Positions 39,039 through 48,599 of a stretch of 64,000 nucleotides of DNA are shown piece after piece. Source of the DNA: a virus. The notes below the pieces were generated by a model that did not search any database, was not told where the DNA came from, and was given only the letters and a program-made list of their open reading frames with translations. The translations under genes were made by a program, and so were the position numbers. The stretch covers positions 29,562 to 93,561 of IMG/VR virus record IMGVR_UViG_3300019776_000165. The stretch is one strand, 5' to 3'. Each line of letters opens with the position of its first letter. The first letter of the stretch is position 1.

Positions 39039-40361
39039 ATGACTGACCCAGTATTGCCTTACAGTGGCGGAAATAGTTACCTAGCAAACTCTACTTGGAT
39101 TCCATACTCCCGTACTTACGAGGATGTTATGGCTGACCGTAAAAAGGCAGAAGCGCAAGCCGCTGAAATTCAAAAAAGAATTAACAATGCTTTAGCCACA
39201 AAAGCGGGTGTGGAGCAGTTTATTTCTGATTTAAACAAACAATTAAGTGAAACCGACCCTGGTGATACGGTGCTTATTGCTCAACTGAAGCAAGACATAA
39301 AAGACCAAAAAGTAAAAAGAGATGCGTTATCTAAAGAGATTAAAGTTCTACAAGAAGATGTTGCTTACATACGCAAAACTGGCGTAGTTCAACTTGGATG
39401 GAGAGCAAGCGCTCAAAAACGCATAGGCTCTCCTCTTGCTGAAGTGCTAAATAAAACCGATAAGACTGCGGTGAAAGTAAACGTAGGTAGCGTAAAAGAC
39501 GCTTACTTTAACGATAAAGCAGCGTTTATTAAAGAAGTTTCTCCCTCTATTCAGAACACTCCTAAATACGTCTCTGACGCAGCAAACCTTTGGGCTGGCG
39601 GAGTGGCCAACAAAGGAATGATTCAAAACTGGTCTCCACCAACTTTTGTTGGAAATGATACCTCAGTTAAAAACGCTGCTCCTGCAGGAACTCTAGCCTT
39701 ACTTAAAAACAGGCACGCTTTTCAATTCCAGTACAACCCAACATACATAGACATGTCTTATCAAGGAATGTTGATGACTGACCCAATGTATGAGGCCTCT
39801 GGAGCAGACAAGTTCAACTTGGCTGGAGCAGGTGTGAGCCAAAGCACAATTGCATTTCAAGTAATGATTAATCGTGTCTATGACATGAAGTATTACCGCA
39901 GCACTGCTTACGGAGGAAGGCTAAAAGAGGGTGTGGGAGACATCTACCCAATTATGCCGAGCATTGAAGACCAGGCAGCAATCTACAAAAAGGGAACAAT
40001 GTACGACCTTGAGTACTTGTTCAGAACTTTGCTTGGCTACACCATGCCTAGCCAGTTGAGAAACGAGTACACCGCTGACATGGGTTTTATTGGCGCTATG
40101 CCCGTCGAACTACATCTCGGTCAGGGAATGAGGTACCTCATAACGGTGAACAGCATCAACGTTAACCACGTTTTGTTTAACGAGCGAATGGTGCCTTTGT
40201 TTACCACCGTAGACATTCAGTGCAACCGACTTCCTGACTACGCTGCTCTTAGAAAAGAACTAGTACCTAAAGCGCCTAAGGCCGCCACCACGGACGGAAC
40301 TGCTGCGGCACCTACCCCGACCCCAAGCCCAGGCCCAAGCCCGACTCCCACAACTCCGTAA
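39039..40361 (+). CDS. Baseplate/tube-initiator protein (CIS-tube-like)
   Basis: A 440-residue protein. A long coiled coil (about 30-110) precedes a beta-rich domain (about 220-400). That domain has 'AFQFQYNPTYIDMSYQG' and, near the end, 'LHLGQGMRYLITVNSINVNHVLFNERMVPLFTTVDIQCNRLPDY' (positions about 366-412). This follows the contractile-injection-system tube/LysM-adaptor pattern ('F-x-F-N-P...V...D-V-x-x'). A Pro/Thr tail ends it. It should lie between tube and hub. The coiled-coil N-terminus is unusual. Confidence 0.75.
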   Translation: MTDPVLPYSGGNSYLANSTWIPYSRTYEDVMADRKKAEAQAAEIQKRINNALATKAGVEQFISDLNKQLSETDPGDTVLIAQLKQDIKDQKVKRDALSKEIKVLQEDVAYIRKTGVVQLGWRASAQKRIGSPLAEVLNKTDKTAVKVNVGSVKDAYFNDKAAFIKEVSPSIQNTPKYVSDAANLWAGGVANKGMIQNWSPPTFVGNDTSVKNAAPAGTLALLKNRHAFQFQYNPTYIDMSYQGMLMTDPMYEASGADKFNLAGAGVSQSTIAFQVMINRVYDMKYYRSTAYGGRLKEGVGDIYPIMPSIEDQAAIYKKGTMYDLEYLFRTLLGYTMPSQLRNEYTADMGFIGAMPVELHLGQGMRYLITVNSINVNHVLFNERMVPLFTTVDIQCNRLPDYAALRKELVPKAPKAATTDGTAAAPTPTPSPGPSPTPTTP

Positions 40362-40372
40362 AGGATATATCA

Positions 40373-40648
40373 ATGATTTTTACTGACAGTAGGTATGCAA
40401 ACGGAACACTTTTTAAAGCCCACGACTCTAGAAAAAACAGTTACTCTTTAACAGTTTTTCGCCAGTACCCTTACGCATTGTCTGAGTTCTCGCATTACAC
40501 ATGGGTAGAACGAGACCGATTGGACATTATTGCGGAAGAATTTTTGGGGAGTGCAGACCTTTGGTGGAGCATTATGGACTTTAACCCAGAAATCATTGAC
40601 CCATTTAGTATTCCAGTGGGAACTGTAATCAGGATTCCTAATGGCTAA
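40373..40648 (+). CDS. LysM/gp53-like baseplate wedge protein
   Basis: A 91-residue protein with AAAGGA upstream. The sequence 'YTWVERDRLDIIAEEFLGSADLWWSIMDFN' (residues 42-71), then 'PFSIPVGTVIRIP', is a LysM-like unit as in T4 gp53, which helps join baseplate wedges around the hub. It overlaps the hub gene by eight bases. Confidence 0.85.
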   Translation: MIFTDSRYANGTLFKAHDSRKNSYSLTVFRQYPYALSEFSHYTWVERDRLDIIAEEFLGSADLWWSIMDFNPEIIDPFSIPVGTVIRIPNG

Positions 40649-41936
40649 TCAAACGTTAAAGTTTCGCAGAGGTACTAGTTACAGGCTATCTTTTCCTACA
40701 CTCCCATCGTTTAAAGCAGTGCCAAAGTACGTGGATGTTTACCAAAATATGTACGAACACGACATTGTTGTGGCGCAGTTTCCTAAGCCAAGTGACTCGT
40801 GGTTTAAAACATTAAAGACTGGAGTTCCAGTAAGTTTTGTTTGGAAACAAGGCAGGTTTTCAAGGACATTTTTAGGCTACGTTTACGCTATCTCTAAAAA
40901 AGATATTGCTGGTCAAAAACTTAAAGTTATGGAAGTCACTTTTATTGGCTCTTCTTTTAGACTTAAGGCTAAAAGTGCACAAGTTTTTAAAAATAAAACC
41001 ATACCTGAAGTTGCTCAGTGGATTGCTAAAAAACACAAACTAAAGTTTGTTGGTGACAATGACTCTAGGCGTTTTCCACATCTGTCTATTTCTGGTCAGT
41101 CTTATTGGGAATGGCTACATGTAAACGCACAAAGAATCGGTTTTGCTATGTATGTAGACGGAACCACTTTAGTGTTTAAAGCCATAGACAAACTTATTGA
41201 CCAAACAGCAAACAATGCCGCCACGTTCTCTATGTTTGGTAGCGTAATTGGTATGGGAGGGCAACTACTTGACCGTACGTTAGACAGCCTCAATGTAACT
41301 AACGGCGATTACGTGGAGACTTCAGAAGCAACACGTACCACCAAAGTAGTTGGAGGAGTGGACCCAATAACTAGCGCAGTGGTTTCTTCTTCAGTAGCAC
41401 CAAACACTGTTGGAACTAACCTGAGGATGGATTCATCTTCAGTTTTGTTTACCGAGCCACAAGTAGACCGTGTAGTAAACAGCGCCTCTTCCGCATTTGA
41501 TTCAGCAAAAGGCGCTGCTCAACTTGCTCGTTTTAGCCTGCCCGCCACTGCAGTTGGCCAAGGTGACCCTAGAGTACGACCATTTTTGCCTGTGCTAATT
41601 AACGGCACTGGAGAAGTTACCGATGGGTATTGGGTGGTAAAAAAAGTCCACCACATCCTGCACCGTGGTGGAGAATATCAAGTTGAAATGGAACTAGCAA
41701 CGGATGGTGTTGGAGAAAACGCCTACAGCCCATTTAGAGCGGGTGAACGGGCAATGCCTGGAGTTGTCAACACAACCGACTCTCTACTTGATAAAATTGA
41801 CCCAACGGTCAACTCTTCTTCGGGCTCGGCATTGTCGGGGCAACTAGTCCCGTATGTAGAAACTGACCAAGGATTCGGTAGAAACCCCATTTATTGGGAA
41901 GTTTCTTACGGCGGTAAGAACGGATGTTGCCCATAA
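40641..41936 (+). CDS. Baseplate hub protein (gpD/gp27-like)
   Basis: A 431-residue protein. The middle part follows the phage late control D / gp27 pattern: beta strands 'VSFVWKQGRFSRTFLGYVYAISKKD', 'LKVMEVTFIGSSFRLKAKSAQVFKNKTIPEVAQWIAKKHKL' (positions about 93-135) and 'QSYWEWLHVNAQRIGFAMYVDGTTL'. A later 'VNGTGEVTDGYWVVKKVHH' part resembles hub LysM-like strands. It would form the central trimer that bears the spike. TAATG overlap with the gp25-like gene. Confidence 0.87.
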   Translation: MANQTLKFRRGTSYRLSFPTLPSFKAVPKYVDVYQNMYEHDIVVAQFPKPSDSWFKTLKTGVPVSFVWKQGRFSRTFLGYVYAISKKDIAGQKLKVMEVTFIGSSFRLKAKSAQVFKNKTIPEVAQWIAKKHKLKFVGDNDSRRFPHLSISGQSYWEWLHVNAQRIGFAMYVDGTTLVFKAIDKLIDQTANNAATFSMFGSVIGMGGQLLDRTLDSLNVTNGDYVETSEATRTTKVVGGVDPITSAVVSSSVAPNTVGTNLRMDSSSVLFTEPQVDRVVNSASSAFDSAKGAAQLARFSLPATAVGQGDPRVRPFLPVLINGTGEVTDGYWVVKKVHHILHRGGEYQVEMELATDGVGENAYSPFRAGERAMPGVVNTTDSLLDKIDPTVNSSSGSALSGQLVPYVETDQGFGRNPIYWEVSYGGKNGCCP

Positions 41937-42343
41937 TGCCAGGCATTGAAACAGCAATTACGTTGCCCTTCTCTATTGACAGCACGGGTAATGTAGCAAA
42001 CACTTACGACCAAACTAAAATTTGGGCCGATAGGGTCCGTTCAGTAGTGGGCACTTTAAAAACTGAAAGAATCATGGACGCCACATTTGGTACCAGAATC
42101 CCAACTACTGTTTTTGAAGACTTTAGTTCGGTGCAAGAGTCTGTTTCTCGTGAGATAGCCGACTCATTTGCAACTTTTTTGCCTCAGTTGACTTTAGATG
42201 GGGTTGTAGTCGTTACCGATGAAGAGACCAACTCCATAGTTGCAGACATAACTTACTCTTTGCCTAACAAAAAAACATCTATTATTTCTGTGGGAATTGC
42301 ATCGCTCTCTGGAAACAACATCATAAATGAGGTATCGCTATGA
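41936..42343 (+). CDS. Baseplate wedge protein (gp25/GPW-like)
   Basis: A 135-residue protein. ATG at 41936 overlaps the hub stop; an earlier TTG is unlikely. Features of the gp25-like family: 'IWADRVRSVVGTLKTERIMDATFGTRIPTTVFEDF' (about 29-63), with the conserved R-x-x-x-x-FG-T-R-I-P core, and the final strand 'NSIVADITYSLPNKK'. It nucleates sheath assembly on the baseplate. ATGA overlap with the next gene. Confidence 0.92.
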   Translation: MPGIETAITLPFSIDSTGNVANTYDQTKIWADRVRSVVGTLKTERIMDATFGTRIPTTVFEDFSSVQESVSREIADSFATFLPQLTLDGVVVVTDEETNSIVADITYSLPNKKTSIISVGIASLSGNNIINEVSL

Positions 42344-44214
42344 CCGCTCCTGTAAACAAGACGCCAATCTCAGTTGACTACACCAGTCGTGATTTTTACT
42401 CTTTGCGTAATGACCTGATTGCTAGAGTGCAAGACAGGTTAAGAGACGACAAAGGAAACCCGATTTGGACGGGGGAAGACCCAGCAGACTTTGGTGTTGC
42501 TCTTATTGAGGCATTTGCGTATATGGGGGACGTGGTCAACTACTACATTGACCGAATTGCTAACGAAGCAAACATCTCTACCGCTACCCAACGTCAAAGT
42601 ATCTTAAACATTGCTAAAACTTACGGCTACTTCCCTACTGGATACCGAGCAGCAACAGTAGATGTGCAGTTTACTAACTTAGGGCTTGACACAATTACCA
42701 TCCCTGCTGGAACTCAAATCTATGCAGATGTCTCAGTAGCAGACACTATGCAGCAAGTCATTTACACCACACAAAGTGACTTGACTTTGCTAACAACTGA
42801 GTCGGGGACTATCACCTGCCTGCAGTACGAGGACATCTCGCAACGAACAGAAAACCAGTACCTAGATAAGGCTGGGGAGCGTGTTGGACCGTCAAACGGG
42901 CAACCTGAACAACAGTACACCTTGTCTGAGAATCAAGTTGTAGATAACTCCGTTAAAGTGTTTGTTAAAAATGGCGATGTCTACGAGGAGTGGAAGCATG
43001 TCACCCACTTAGTAGATTATGGGCCAAGTGACCTTGTGTTCACAACTACGACAGACGCTAATAACTTTGTGTGCGTAACTTTTGGTGACGGAGTGTCTGG
43101 TTACATTCCTCCTAAAGATTCTGAAATTCGTATTGTCTACTTTGTTGGCGGAGGAACTATCGGAAACGTAGCCATGGAAACTCCGTTTCAAATACTTAAG
43201 TTCCCTGTAGGAGTTTCTGAAGCGGAAAGTAATGCGCTGCTGGCGGCTATCGACACGGCTAACATTAAGAATCCTTATGCGTCAGCAATGGGTGGCGCTG
43301 AGCCTGAAGATAACGCTACTATCCGTCAAAACGCTCCAAAATTGCTTACCTCATTTAACCGAGCCATTACGCTTAAAGATTACGCTAATCTTGCTTTGGC
43401 AGTGGCATCTGTGGGAAAAGCAAACTCTCAATCAGACCTTTGGAGTTCTGTAAACCTATACATTGCTCCTCAAACCTCTAATGACCCATACCCTGGGTAC
43501 TCTACTACGGATTTAGATACAGACCCGTTATCGGAGGCTTTGCTTACACCTGGCTGGTTAACCTCTAAACAAGATGTGATTGATTACTTTGCTGATAAAA
43601 CTCAAATAGGTGTTTCTGTAACAGTTTTGCCGCCTAATTACACTCGCATTACTTTGAGCCTGCAATACACCGCAATTCCTGGTTATTCTGAAGAAAAAGT
43701 AACTGCCAACATTAAGGCCGCTTTATTCTCTACTTATTCGTACGCTAACTTGTCATTTGCAAACGTAATAACCCCAGAAGAAATTGAGGCTAACCTTAGG
43801 TTTGTAGACGGAGTTCTGAGCGTTCGAGTCATTTCGTTTAACCGCTTGGGCTCTACTGGACGAGTAACTTTAGTTGGAGAAGCAGACGAGATTTTTACGT
43901 TTGAAAATGCCAATGTTTCAGTCACAATGCTTTCTTCAGTTGCTTCTTTGAGCAATATTGCAAGCGGTGCTGGAACGATTACCCCTGCGTTCTCTAGTAC
44001 GTTCTATAACTACAACTTCACCACTTCTACTAGCACAACCACCTTGACGATTACTTCAGCCTCTGGAGGAACTATCTACGCAGATGGCGCTGAGCAAACT
44101 TCAGGAAGCCCATTTACGGTCAGCACTCCTACTGGAACAACTACTGTTCCAGTCATTGTGACTGCCGCTGATGGAATTGCTAAGAAGACGTACACGGTGA
44201 CCTTCACCCACTAA
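42340..44214 (+). CDS. Baseplate J-like protein with C-terminal cadherin-like domain
   Basis: A 624-residue wedge protein. The N-terminus '[19 protein letters not shown]', '[41 protein letters not shown]' (about 48-88) and '[13 protein letters not shown]...[10 protein letters not shown]' are typical of the gpJ/gp6 family. '[14 protein letters not shown]' and '[16 protein letters not shown]' follow. The last 95 residues ('[22 protein letters not shown]...[19 protein letters not shown]') are a cadherin-like beta-sandwich, as on many bacterial surface proteins. That extra domain may touch the cell surface. Confidence 0.92.
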   Translation: MTAPVNKTPISVDYTSRDFYSLRNDLIARVQDRLRDDKGNPIWTGEDPADFGVALIEAFAYMGDVVNYYIDRIANEANISTATQRQSILNIAKTYGYFPTGYRAATVDVQFTNLGLDTITIPAGTQIYADVSVADTMQQVIYTTQSDLTLLTTESGTITCLQYEDISQRTENQYLDKAGERVGPSNGQPEQQYTLSENQVVDNSVKVFVKNGDVYEEWKHVTHLVDYGPSDLVFTTTTDANNFVCVTFGDGVSGYIPPKDSEIRIVYFVGGGTIGNVAMETPFQILKFPVGVSEAESNALLAAIDTANIKNPYASAMGGAEPEDNATIRQNAPKLLTSFNRAITLKDYANLALAVASVGKANSQSDLWSSVNLYIAPQTSNDPYPGYSTTDLDTDPLSEALLTPGWLTSKQDVIDYFADKTQIGVSVTVLPPNYTRITLSLQYTAIPGYSEEKVTANIKAALFSTYSYANLSFANVITPEEIEANLRFVDGVLSVRVISFNRLGSTGRVTLVGEADEIFTFENANVSVTMLSSVASLSNIASGAGTITPAFSSTFYNYNFTTSTSTTTLTITSASGGTIYADGAEQTSGSPFTVSTPTGTTTVPVIVTAADGIAKKTYTVTFTH

Positions 44215-45074
44215 TGAACAACAACTACTCTAGCCCTAATCGATACTACGGAGTTTATCGTGGTGTCGTGGTTGATAGCGCAGACCCTACTGGCGCTGGG
44301 CGGCTTAGAGTTAAAGTTCCTCAAATTCTAGGTAGTCAAACTACTGAGTGGATTTGGCCAAAAGAAACTAGCGCTCTACGCACTTCTTCCCCAGTTAATG
44401 GACAAGGTGTGTGGGTTCAGTTTGAAGGAGGCGACCCTGCGTACCCTGTTTGGATTGGTACTTTTGGTAAGCATAAAACAGCAGATAAGTACATCTACGT
44501 TTCACCGCTACCTAGCAGTACCTCTTTAAGTGGTATCTCTGACTACATTAAGACTAAAACGTTTAAAGACGGCTCAACCGATGTAGACCTAACCTCCTCC
44601 CTAGTGGCAATGGCTCAAGGAATTGCTACAGGAAGCGGCGTTGCAGGACCAACAGGGCCTATTGGCCCTACAGGGTCAACTGGACCTACTGGAGCCACAG
44701 GTGCTACAGGGGCCACTGGTGCAACTGGTGCTGTCGGCCCTACTGGAGCAACGGGTGCAGTGGGGCCTACGGGCCCAACTGGTACTAGTGGACTTGATGG
44801 GGCGACTGGAGCAACTGGACCTACTGGAGCCTTGGGCCCTACAGGTCCAACTGGTGCTGATGGAGTTTACGCCTATACGTTCAGCCCTACTGCTCCTACA
44901 TCCCCTGTTCAAGGAGAGAGATGGAGAGACTCCGACACTGGAATCGAGTACACATGGTTCAGTGATGGGGACTCAGGGCAGTGGGTGGAAACCGCTCAAA
45001 ATGGTATTTATGGACCTACTGGGCCAGCAGGAACAGTTGGCCTAGAGGCCTTGTTCCTAATGATGGGCGCTTAA
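44214..45074 (+). CDS. Baseplate spike: gp5-like OB domain fused to collagen-like stalk
   Basis: A 286-residue protein. Residues 8-88 are the gp5/VgrG-type OB fold: '[30 protein letters not shown]', '[20 protein letters not shown]'. Instead of a beta-helical needle, residues 142-220 hold about 25 G-x-y triplets, mainly G-P-T and G-A-T. The end ('[34 protein letters not shown]') matches the module in the fibre at 22871. The final '[10 protein letters not shown]' matches the short protein at 24556. No lysozyme domain is present. Confidence 0.85.
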   Translation: MNNNYSSPNRYYGVYRGVVVDSADPTGAGRLRVKVPQILGSQTTEWIWPKETSALRTSSPVNGQGVWVQFEGGDPAYPVWIGTFGKHKTADKYIYVSPLPSSTSLSGISDYIKTKTFKDGSTDVDLTSSLVAMAQGIATGSGVAGPTGPIGPTGSTGPTGATGATGATGATGAVGPTGATGAVGPTGPTGTSGLDGATGATGPTGALGPTGPTGADGVYAYTFSPTAPTSPVQGERWRDSDTGIEYTWFSDGDSGQWVETAQNGIYGPTGPAGTVGLEALFLMMGA

Positions 45075-45134
45075 GTTCAGGCAGTTTTACGCTTCTAAAC
45101 AAGCGAAAATAGAAGTTGACATTTAGGAGATGTT

Positions 45135-45938
45135 ATGACCTACTACCCTGGTGCGGCAATCCAGTTTGACTATAAAGTAAACTTTACTGACACAGTAGTT
45201 GCTGAAGACGTCAACCTTGCTTACGACGAGATTATTGCTATTGGAAACACTATCGGCACATCTCCTTTGGTTAGTGACGCTTGGGGAGGTGGAAGTTTTT
45301 CATCTGCGATTACTTCTTGGCCAAGCCTCAAAGCAAGAATTCAAAACATTGAGAACGGCGTTTACTCTGCATTAAGTACTGGGGTTAGCGCTTCTGGCGG
45401 AACAGTAATTACTACTACAAACAACAGCGTTATTAGCCTTAGCATTAAAGGTAAAAACGGCCAGACTGCAGATTTGTTCAATGTCCAACCTTACTCGTCT
45501 ACTGATGGGTTTAAGGTAGATAAGGATGGAATTCCTTATTACAACAGTAAGATTCTGGCCACTATTAACGGCACGGAAAATCTTTCAAATAAAACACTTT
45601 TGTCGTCCATTATTGACGGTGCCAACAACACAATCAGCAACATTGCCGCCACTTCGGTGGTCGTTACTACTGGTACTAACATTAAACAGTACGTTGATGT
45701 TAAGCCTAACGTAACTTATTCAGTTAGTTCGTCAGCCCCTTCCAGCCCTAAAACTGGTGACCTTTGGGTAAAGAGTGACACAGACATCACCTCATTTGAC
45801 CCAACAGCGTTCATCAGCGCAAGCAGCCCGTCGGTCGCATACAACAGTTACGGTTACCGTCGAGTTATTGGCTCTACTTCTGCCCCCACATCTGGAGATG
45901 GAGCAGATGGCGACATTTGGCTTCAGTACATCGCTTAG
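45135..45938 (+). CDS. Baseplate-associated tail fibre protein
   Basis: A 267-residue protein with TAGGAG upstream. N-terminal 'AAIQFDYKVNFTDTVVAEDVNLAYDEIIAIGNTIG' (about 7-41) resembles baseplate-attached fibre starts. The centre has 'DLFNVQPYSSTDGFKVDKDGIPYYNSK', common in fibres where it bears trimer contacts. A C-terminal 'APSSPKTGDLWVKSDTD' module is related to the other fibre 'SP-x-x-G-D-x-W' modules. Confidence 0.75.
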   Translation: MTYYPGAAIQFDYKVNFTDTVVAEDVNLAYDEIIAIGNTIGTSPLVSDAWGGGSFSSAITSWPSLKARIQNIENGVYSALSTGVSASGGTVITTTNNSVISLSIKGKNGQTADLFNVQPYSSTDGFKVDKDGIPYYNSKILATINGTENLSNKTLLSSIIDGANNTISNIAATSVVVTTGTNIKQYVDVKPNVTYSVSSSAPSSPKTGDLWVKSDTDITSFDPTAFISASSPSVAYNSYGYRRVIGSTSAPTSGDGADGDIWLQYIA

Positions 45939-45946
45939 GAGATTAA

Positions 45947-46258
45947 ATGGCTAAACAAGCATACGTATATGATGGAACTGACTGGCAGGCACTTGGTCTG
46001 CAGGTTCCTTCAGCACCTTACTCACAAAAGTATGGTAGCGAGTCTGTAACGGCCAGTGCAAGCCCTACTAGCAAGTCCGTGACATTTGCTGTGGGCTCGT
46101 TTACCGCAACTCCTAAAGTATTCCTACAAGTAACCTCTGACGTGGACGCACGTATTGTTGTCAGTACAGTTACCTCCAGTGGTTTTACCGCAAAAATCTA
46201 TGGGCCCACTTCAGGGACAGTCACGTTTGATTGGTACGCAGTTCAGCCTACTGCTTAA
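45947..46258 (+). CDS. Small tail fibre tip/beta-sandwich protein
   Basis: A 103-residue protein, GGAG upstream. 'QAYVYDGTDWQALG' at the start is a fibre module ('V-Y-D-G-T-x-W'). The rest ('SKSVTFAVGSFTATPKVFLQVTS...VVSTVTSSGFTAKIYGPTSGTVTFDWYAVQ') is a beta-sandwich of the type at fibre tips that binds sugar or receptor. It follows the previous fibre gene by nine bases. Confidence 0.75.
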   Translation: MAKQAYVYDGTDWQALGLQVPSAPYSQKYGSESVTASASPTSKSVTFAVGSFTATPKVFLQVTSDVDARIVVSTVTSSGFTAKIYGPTSGTVTFDWYAVQPTA

Positions 46259-46268
46259 GGAATAGTTA

Positions 46269-48311
46269 ATGTCTAAGTACGCTAACTTCCCCTATAGCGG
46301 GGCTAAGTATGGTGATGTACCAAAGATTCCACAATCTGCCGAGCCTATGTACTCGGTGGCAACTGCCTACAGTATTTCTCCTGAAACTGAAACTGTCGTA
46401 AGAGTTACTTGGCAGGAGCCTTCAAACAAAGGCGTGGAATGGGTGGGGCTTCGCCTAGTGCGTAACCAAAACTCTTACCCAGAAACCCCAGAAGACGGGG
46501 TTACTATTTGGAGTTGGAACTACATAGTGGGAGGCACGGCAGAACAAAACCGTGTAATTACGGCCCTTGATGATGGCCGTGAGTTTACTGACATACCTAT
46601 TTCTCACAATAGGTACGCATACTACACAATGTGGTTACAAAAGACTGATGGGTCTTGGGTTGAAGCAGGAAACACTTTTACTGTCGTACCTAGTCCTCAC
46701 GGAGTGGTAACTGCTCAAGACGGCACACTTTTAACTACTCACGATAAAGTTATGGACTACCTTCCTCGTGTGTACACTTCCGCATCTCAAAGCCCTATTG
46801 ATGAAGTAGACAAGACCTCTGTTCTGTACAACTTCTTGAGTGGATTTTCGTTTACCTTTGACGAGATTCTTACTCTTGCCGATTTGCTTATCCCAGATGC
46901 TTCTGGAAAAAATATTAACCCCAACATCACTCCTGCAGTTGCTCAAAATTTAGGCATTGAAAATGTTGGACAAATGGCCACTAGAAGCCAGAAACGTTTG
47001 ATTCGTGAAGCCATATACACGTACTCTCGTAAAGGAACCCCTTTAAGCCTAGGGACATTATCGGAAAGTGTAACTAACTTTTCTCCGACACTTTCTTACA
47101 GCCCTAACTTAATGTTGTCTGTTCAAGACAGCACTTTCTACAAAGGTGCAGGAAACTGGTCAGCAATTGGTGGGTGCACCATTTCAGCGGTTGAGACTGA
47201 AATGCCAAAGTCTACTTCCACTGCTATTGACACTAACTGGACTGGAAAAGCAGTAGTTTCTTCGGCAGGAGCCACTATTCAAAATGGAACTATTTCTCCT
47301 AAAACTCGTGCAGTACCTGTTACTGCTGAATCTGACTATGTGATTAGTTTTGAAATTAAATCGGAGAATGCTTCGACTGATGTGGATGTGTCCATACTTT
47401 GGTACGACTTTCAAGGGAACTACGTATCTGAAAGTACTCCTACTAACATTTTAGTGTCTGATGTTTGGGATAAAAAAGAAGCAACAGTTACAGCACCAGT
47501 AACTGCTAAATGGGCGGGAATTAAAGTCAAGTTTAACTCCGCTGATGTTTTCTTTGTGGACCGATTCCAGTTTGAACTGGGCACAACTGCAGGAGCATTT
47601 AAAGAGGCTCGTGGAGTAGGTGTGTCTCTTCGACCTACTAAAATTAACTACATTAATAACCCGTCATTTGAGAATGGAGTTACTGGCTGGACTATCACTG
47701 ATATGACTCCTACAGCAACTCTTCCAGACACTACTCTTCCAAATGTTCCTAGTGGAACTAAAATGTTTGAGGCAGTTGGAGACACTACTACTTGTTCCAT
47801 AGCAGTGGCTACTTTTGATAGTGTACTTAGTTTGAACGACGGATTTTACACGTTTTCTTTTTACGCTAAATCGTCTGCCTCAGTAGCAGCCTCAATAAAC
47901 TTTTCAGTATCTGATGGTGCTGAAGTTACTTCAGTAAGTTCTGCAATAACTTTAACTGCAGACTGGGCAAGGTATAGCGTTACCTTAAACTTGCAAAACC
48001 CTCTTATTGACCCGACTGCTATGAGTTTTGATGCCAGCCTTGATGGGAACTTTAATGGGCTAACTATCCACATGGATGCCGCTCAGATTGAAGAGGGTTA
48101 CCTCCCTAGTGACTATTTTGATGGTGATTTGCCCACCACTTCTGGTTGCACATGGTACAACTTGGCCAATGACTCTGAGTCGGTCTATTATCCTAACTGG
48201 ACTACAAAAGCGCCATTGTTAGCCCTTGAGTTGCAAAACAACATCCCTTCAAACACTCCTTGGGAAATTAATCTTTATGGTTTGCCCTCTGAGAAGGGCA
48301 TTACCCCATAA
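46269..48311 (+). CDS. Baseplate tail protein (gpI-like) with beta-sandwich domains
   Basis: A 680-residue protein. A fibronectin-like N-terminal part (about 28-150) precedes a P2 gpI-type core: 'VMDYLPRVYTSASQSPIDEVDKTSVLYNFLSGFSFTFDEIL' (about 160-200) and 'VGQMATRSQKRLIREAIYTYSRKGTPLSL'. Two carbohydrate-binding-like sandwiches (about 285-450 and 455-640) follow, with 'NPSFENGVTGWTITD' and 'GLTIHMDAAQIEEGYLPSDYF'. It likely ends the baseplate wedge and offers sugar-binding sites. Confidence 0.85.
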   Translation: MSKYANFPYSGAKYGDVPKIPQSAEPMYSVATAYSISPETETVVRVTWQEPSNKGVEWVGLRLVRNQNSYPETPEDGVTIWSWNYIVGGTAEQNRVITALDDGREFTDIPISHNRYAYYTMWLQKTDGSWVEAGNTFTVVPSPHGVVTAQDGTLLTTHDKVMDYLPRVYTSASQSPIDEVDKTSVLYNFLSGFSFTFDEILTLADLLIPDASGKNINPNITPAVAQNLGIENVGQMATRSQKRLIREAIYTYSRKGTPLSLGTLSESVTNFSPTLSYSPNLMLSVQDSTFYKGAGNWSAIGGCTISAVETEMPKSTSTAIDTNWTGKAVVSSAGATIQNGTISPKTRAVPVTAESDYVISFEIKSENASTDVDVSILWYDFQGNYVSESTPTNILVSDVWDKKEATVTAPVTAKWAGIKVKFNSADVFFVDRFQFELGTTAGAFKEARGVGVSLRPTKINYINNPSFENGVTGWTITDMTPTATLPDTTLPNVPSGTKMFEAVGDTTTCSIAVATFDSVLSLNDGFYTFSFYAKSSASVAASINFSVSDGAEVTSVSSAITLTADWARYSVTLNLQNPLIDPTAMSFDASLDGNFNGLTIHMDAAQIEEGYLPSDYFDGDLPTTSGCTWYNLANDSESVYYPNWTTKAPLLALELQNNIPSNTPWEINLYGLPSEKGITP

Positions 48312-48320
48312 GATATCCTT

Positions 48321-48590
48321 ATGGATACTTTTGGACTAATACTTGTTGCTGGTTTTTCTCTCGCTTACGTTGTCGAGTTGTCAGGTGCCCTCTTGCGCCC
48401 TTTCAGAAGCGACAAAATTTTTAAGCACATCATCACTCCCCCGTTGGCTTTTGTGGCCTGTTTGTACCTTGATTTTACGGGGTTCACTTTAATTGTTGCG
48501 GCGTTGGCTGCTTCTTTTGTCTCTACCTCTTTACGAGTGCTTTTGGATGCTGTAACATCTAAGCCTGTCGTGATTCCACGACGTATGTAA
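48321..48590 (+). CDS. Small membrane protein
   Basis: An 89-residue protein with three hydrophobic segments (about 4-24, 36-52, 55-72) and a basic C-terminus. It lies between the baseplate operon and the replication operon. 'AGATATCCTT' precedes the ATG, so the ribosome binding site is poor. An inner-membrane protein of unknown function; it might act in lysis or host takeover. Confidence 0.72.
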   Translation: MDTFGLILVAGFSLAYVVELSGALLRPFRSDKIFKHIITPPLAFVACLYLDFTGFTLIVAALAASFVSTSLRVLLDAVTSKPVVIPRRM

Positions 48591-48599
48591 GGAGGGAAT

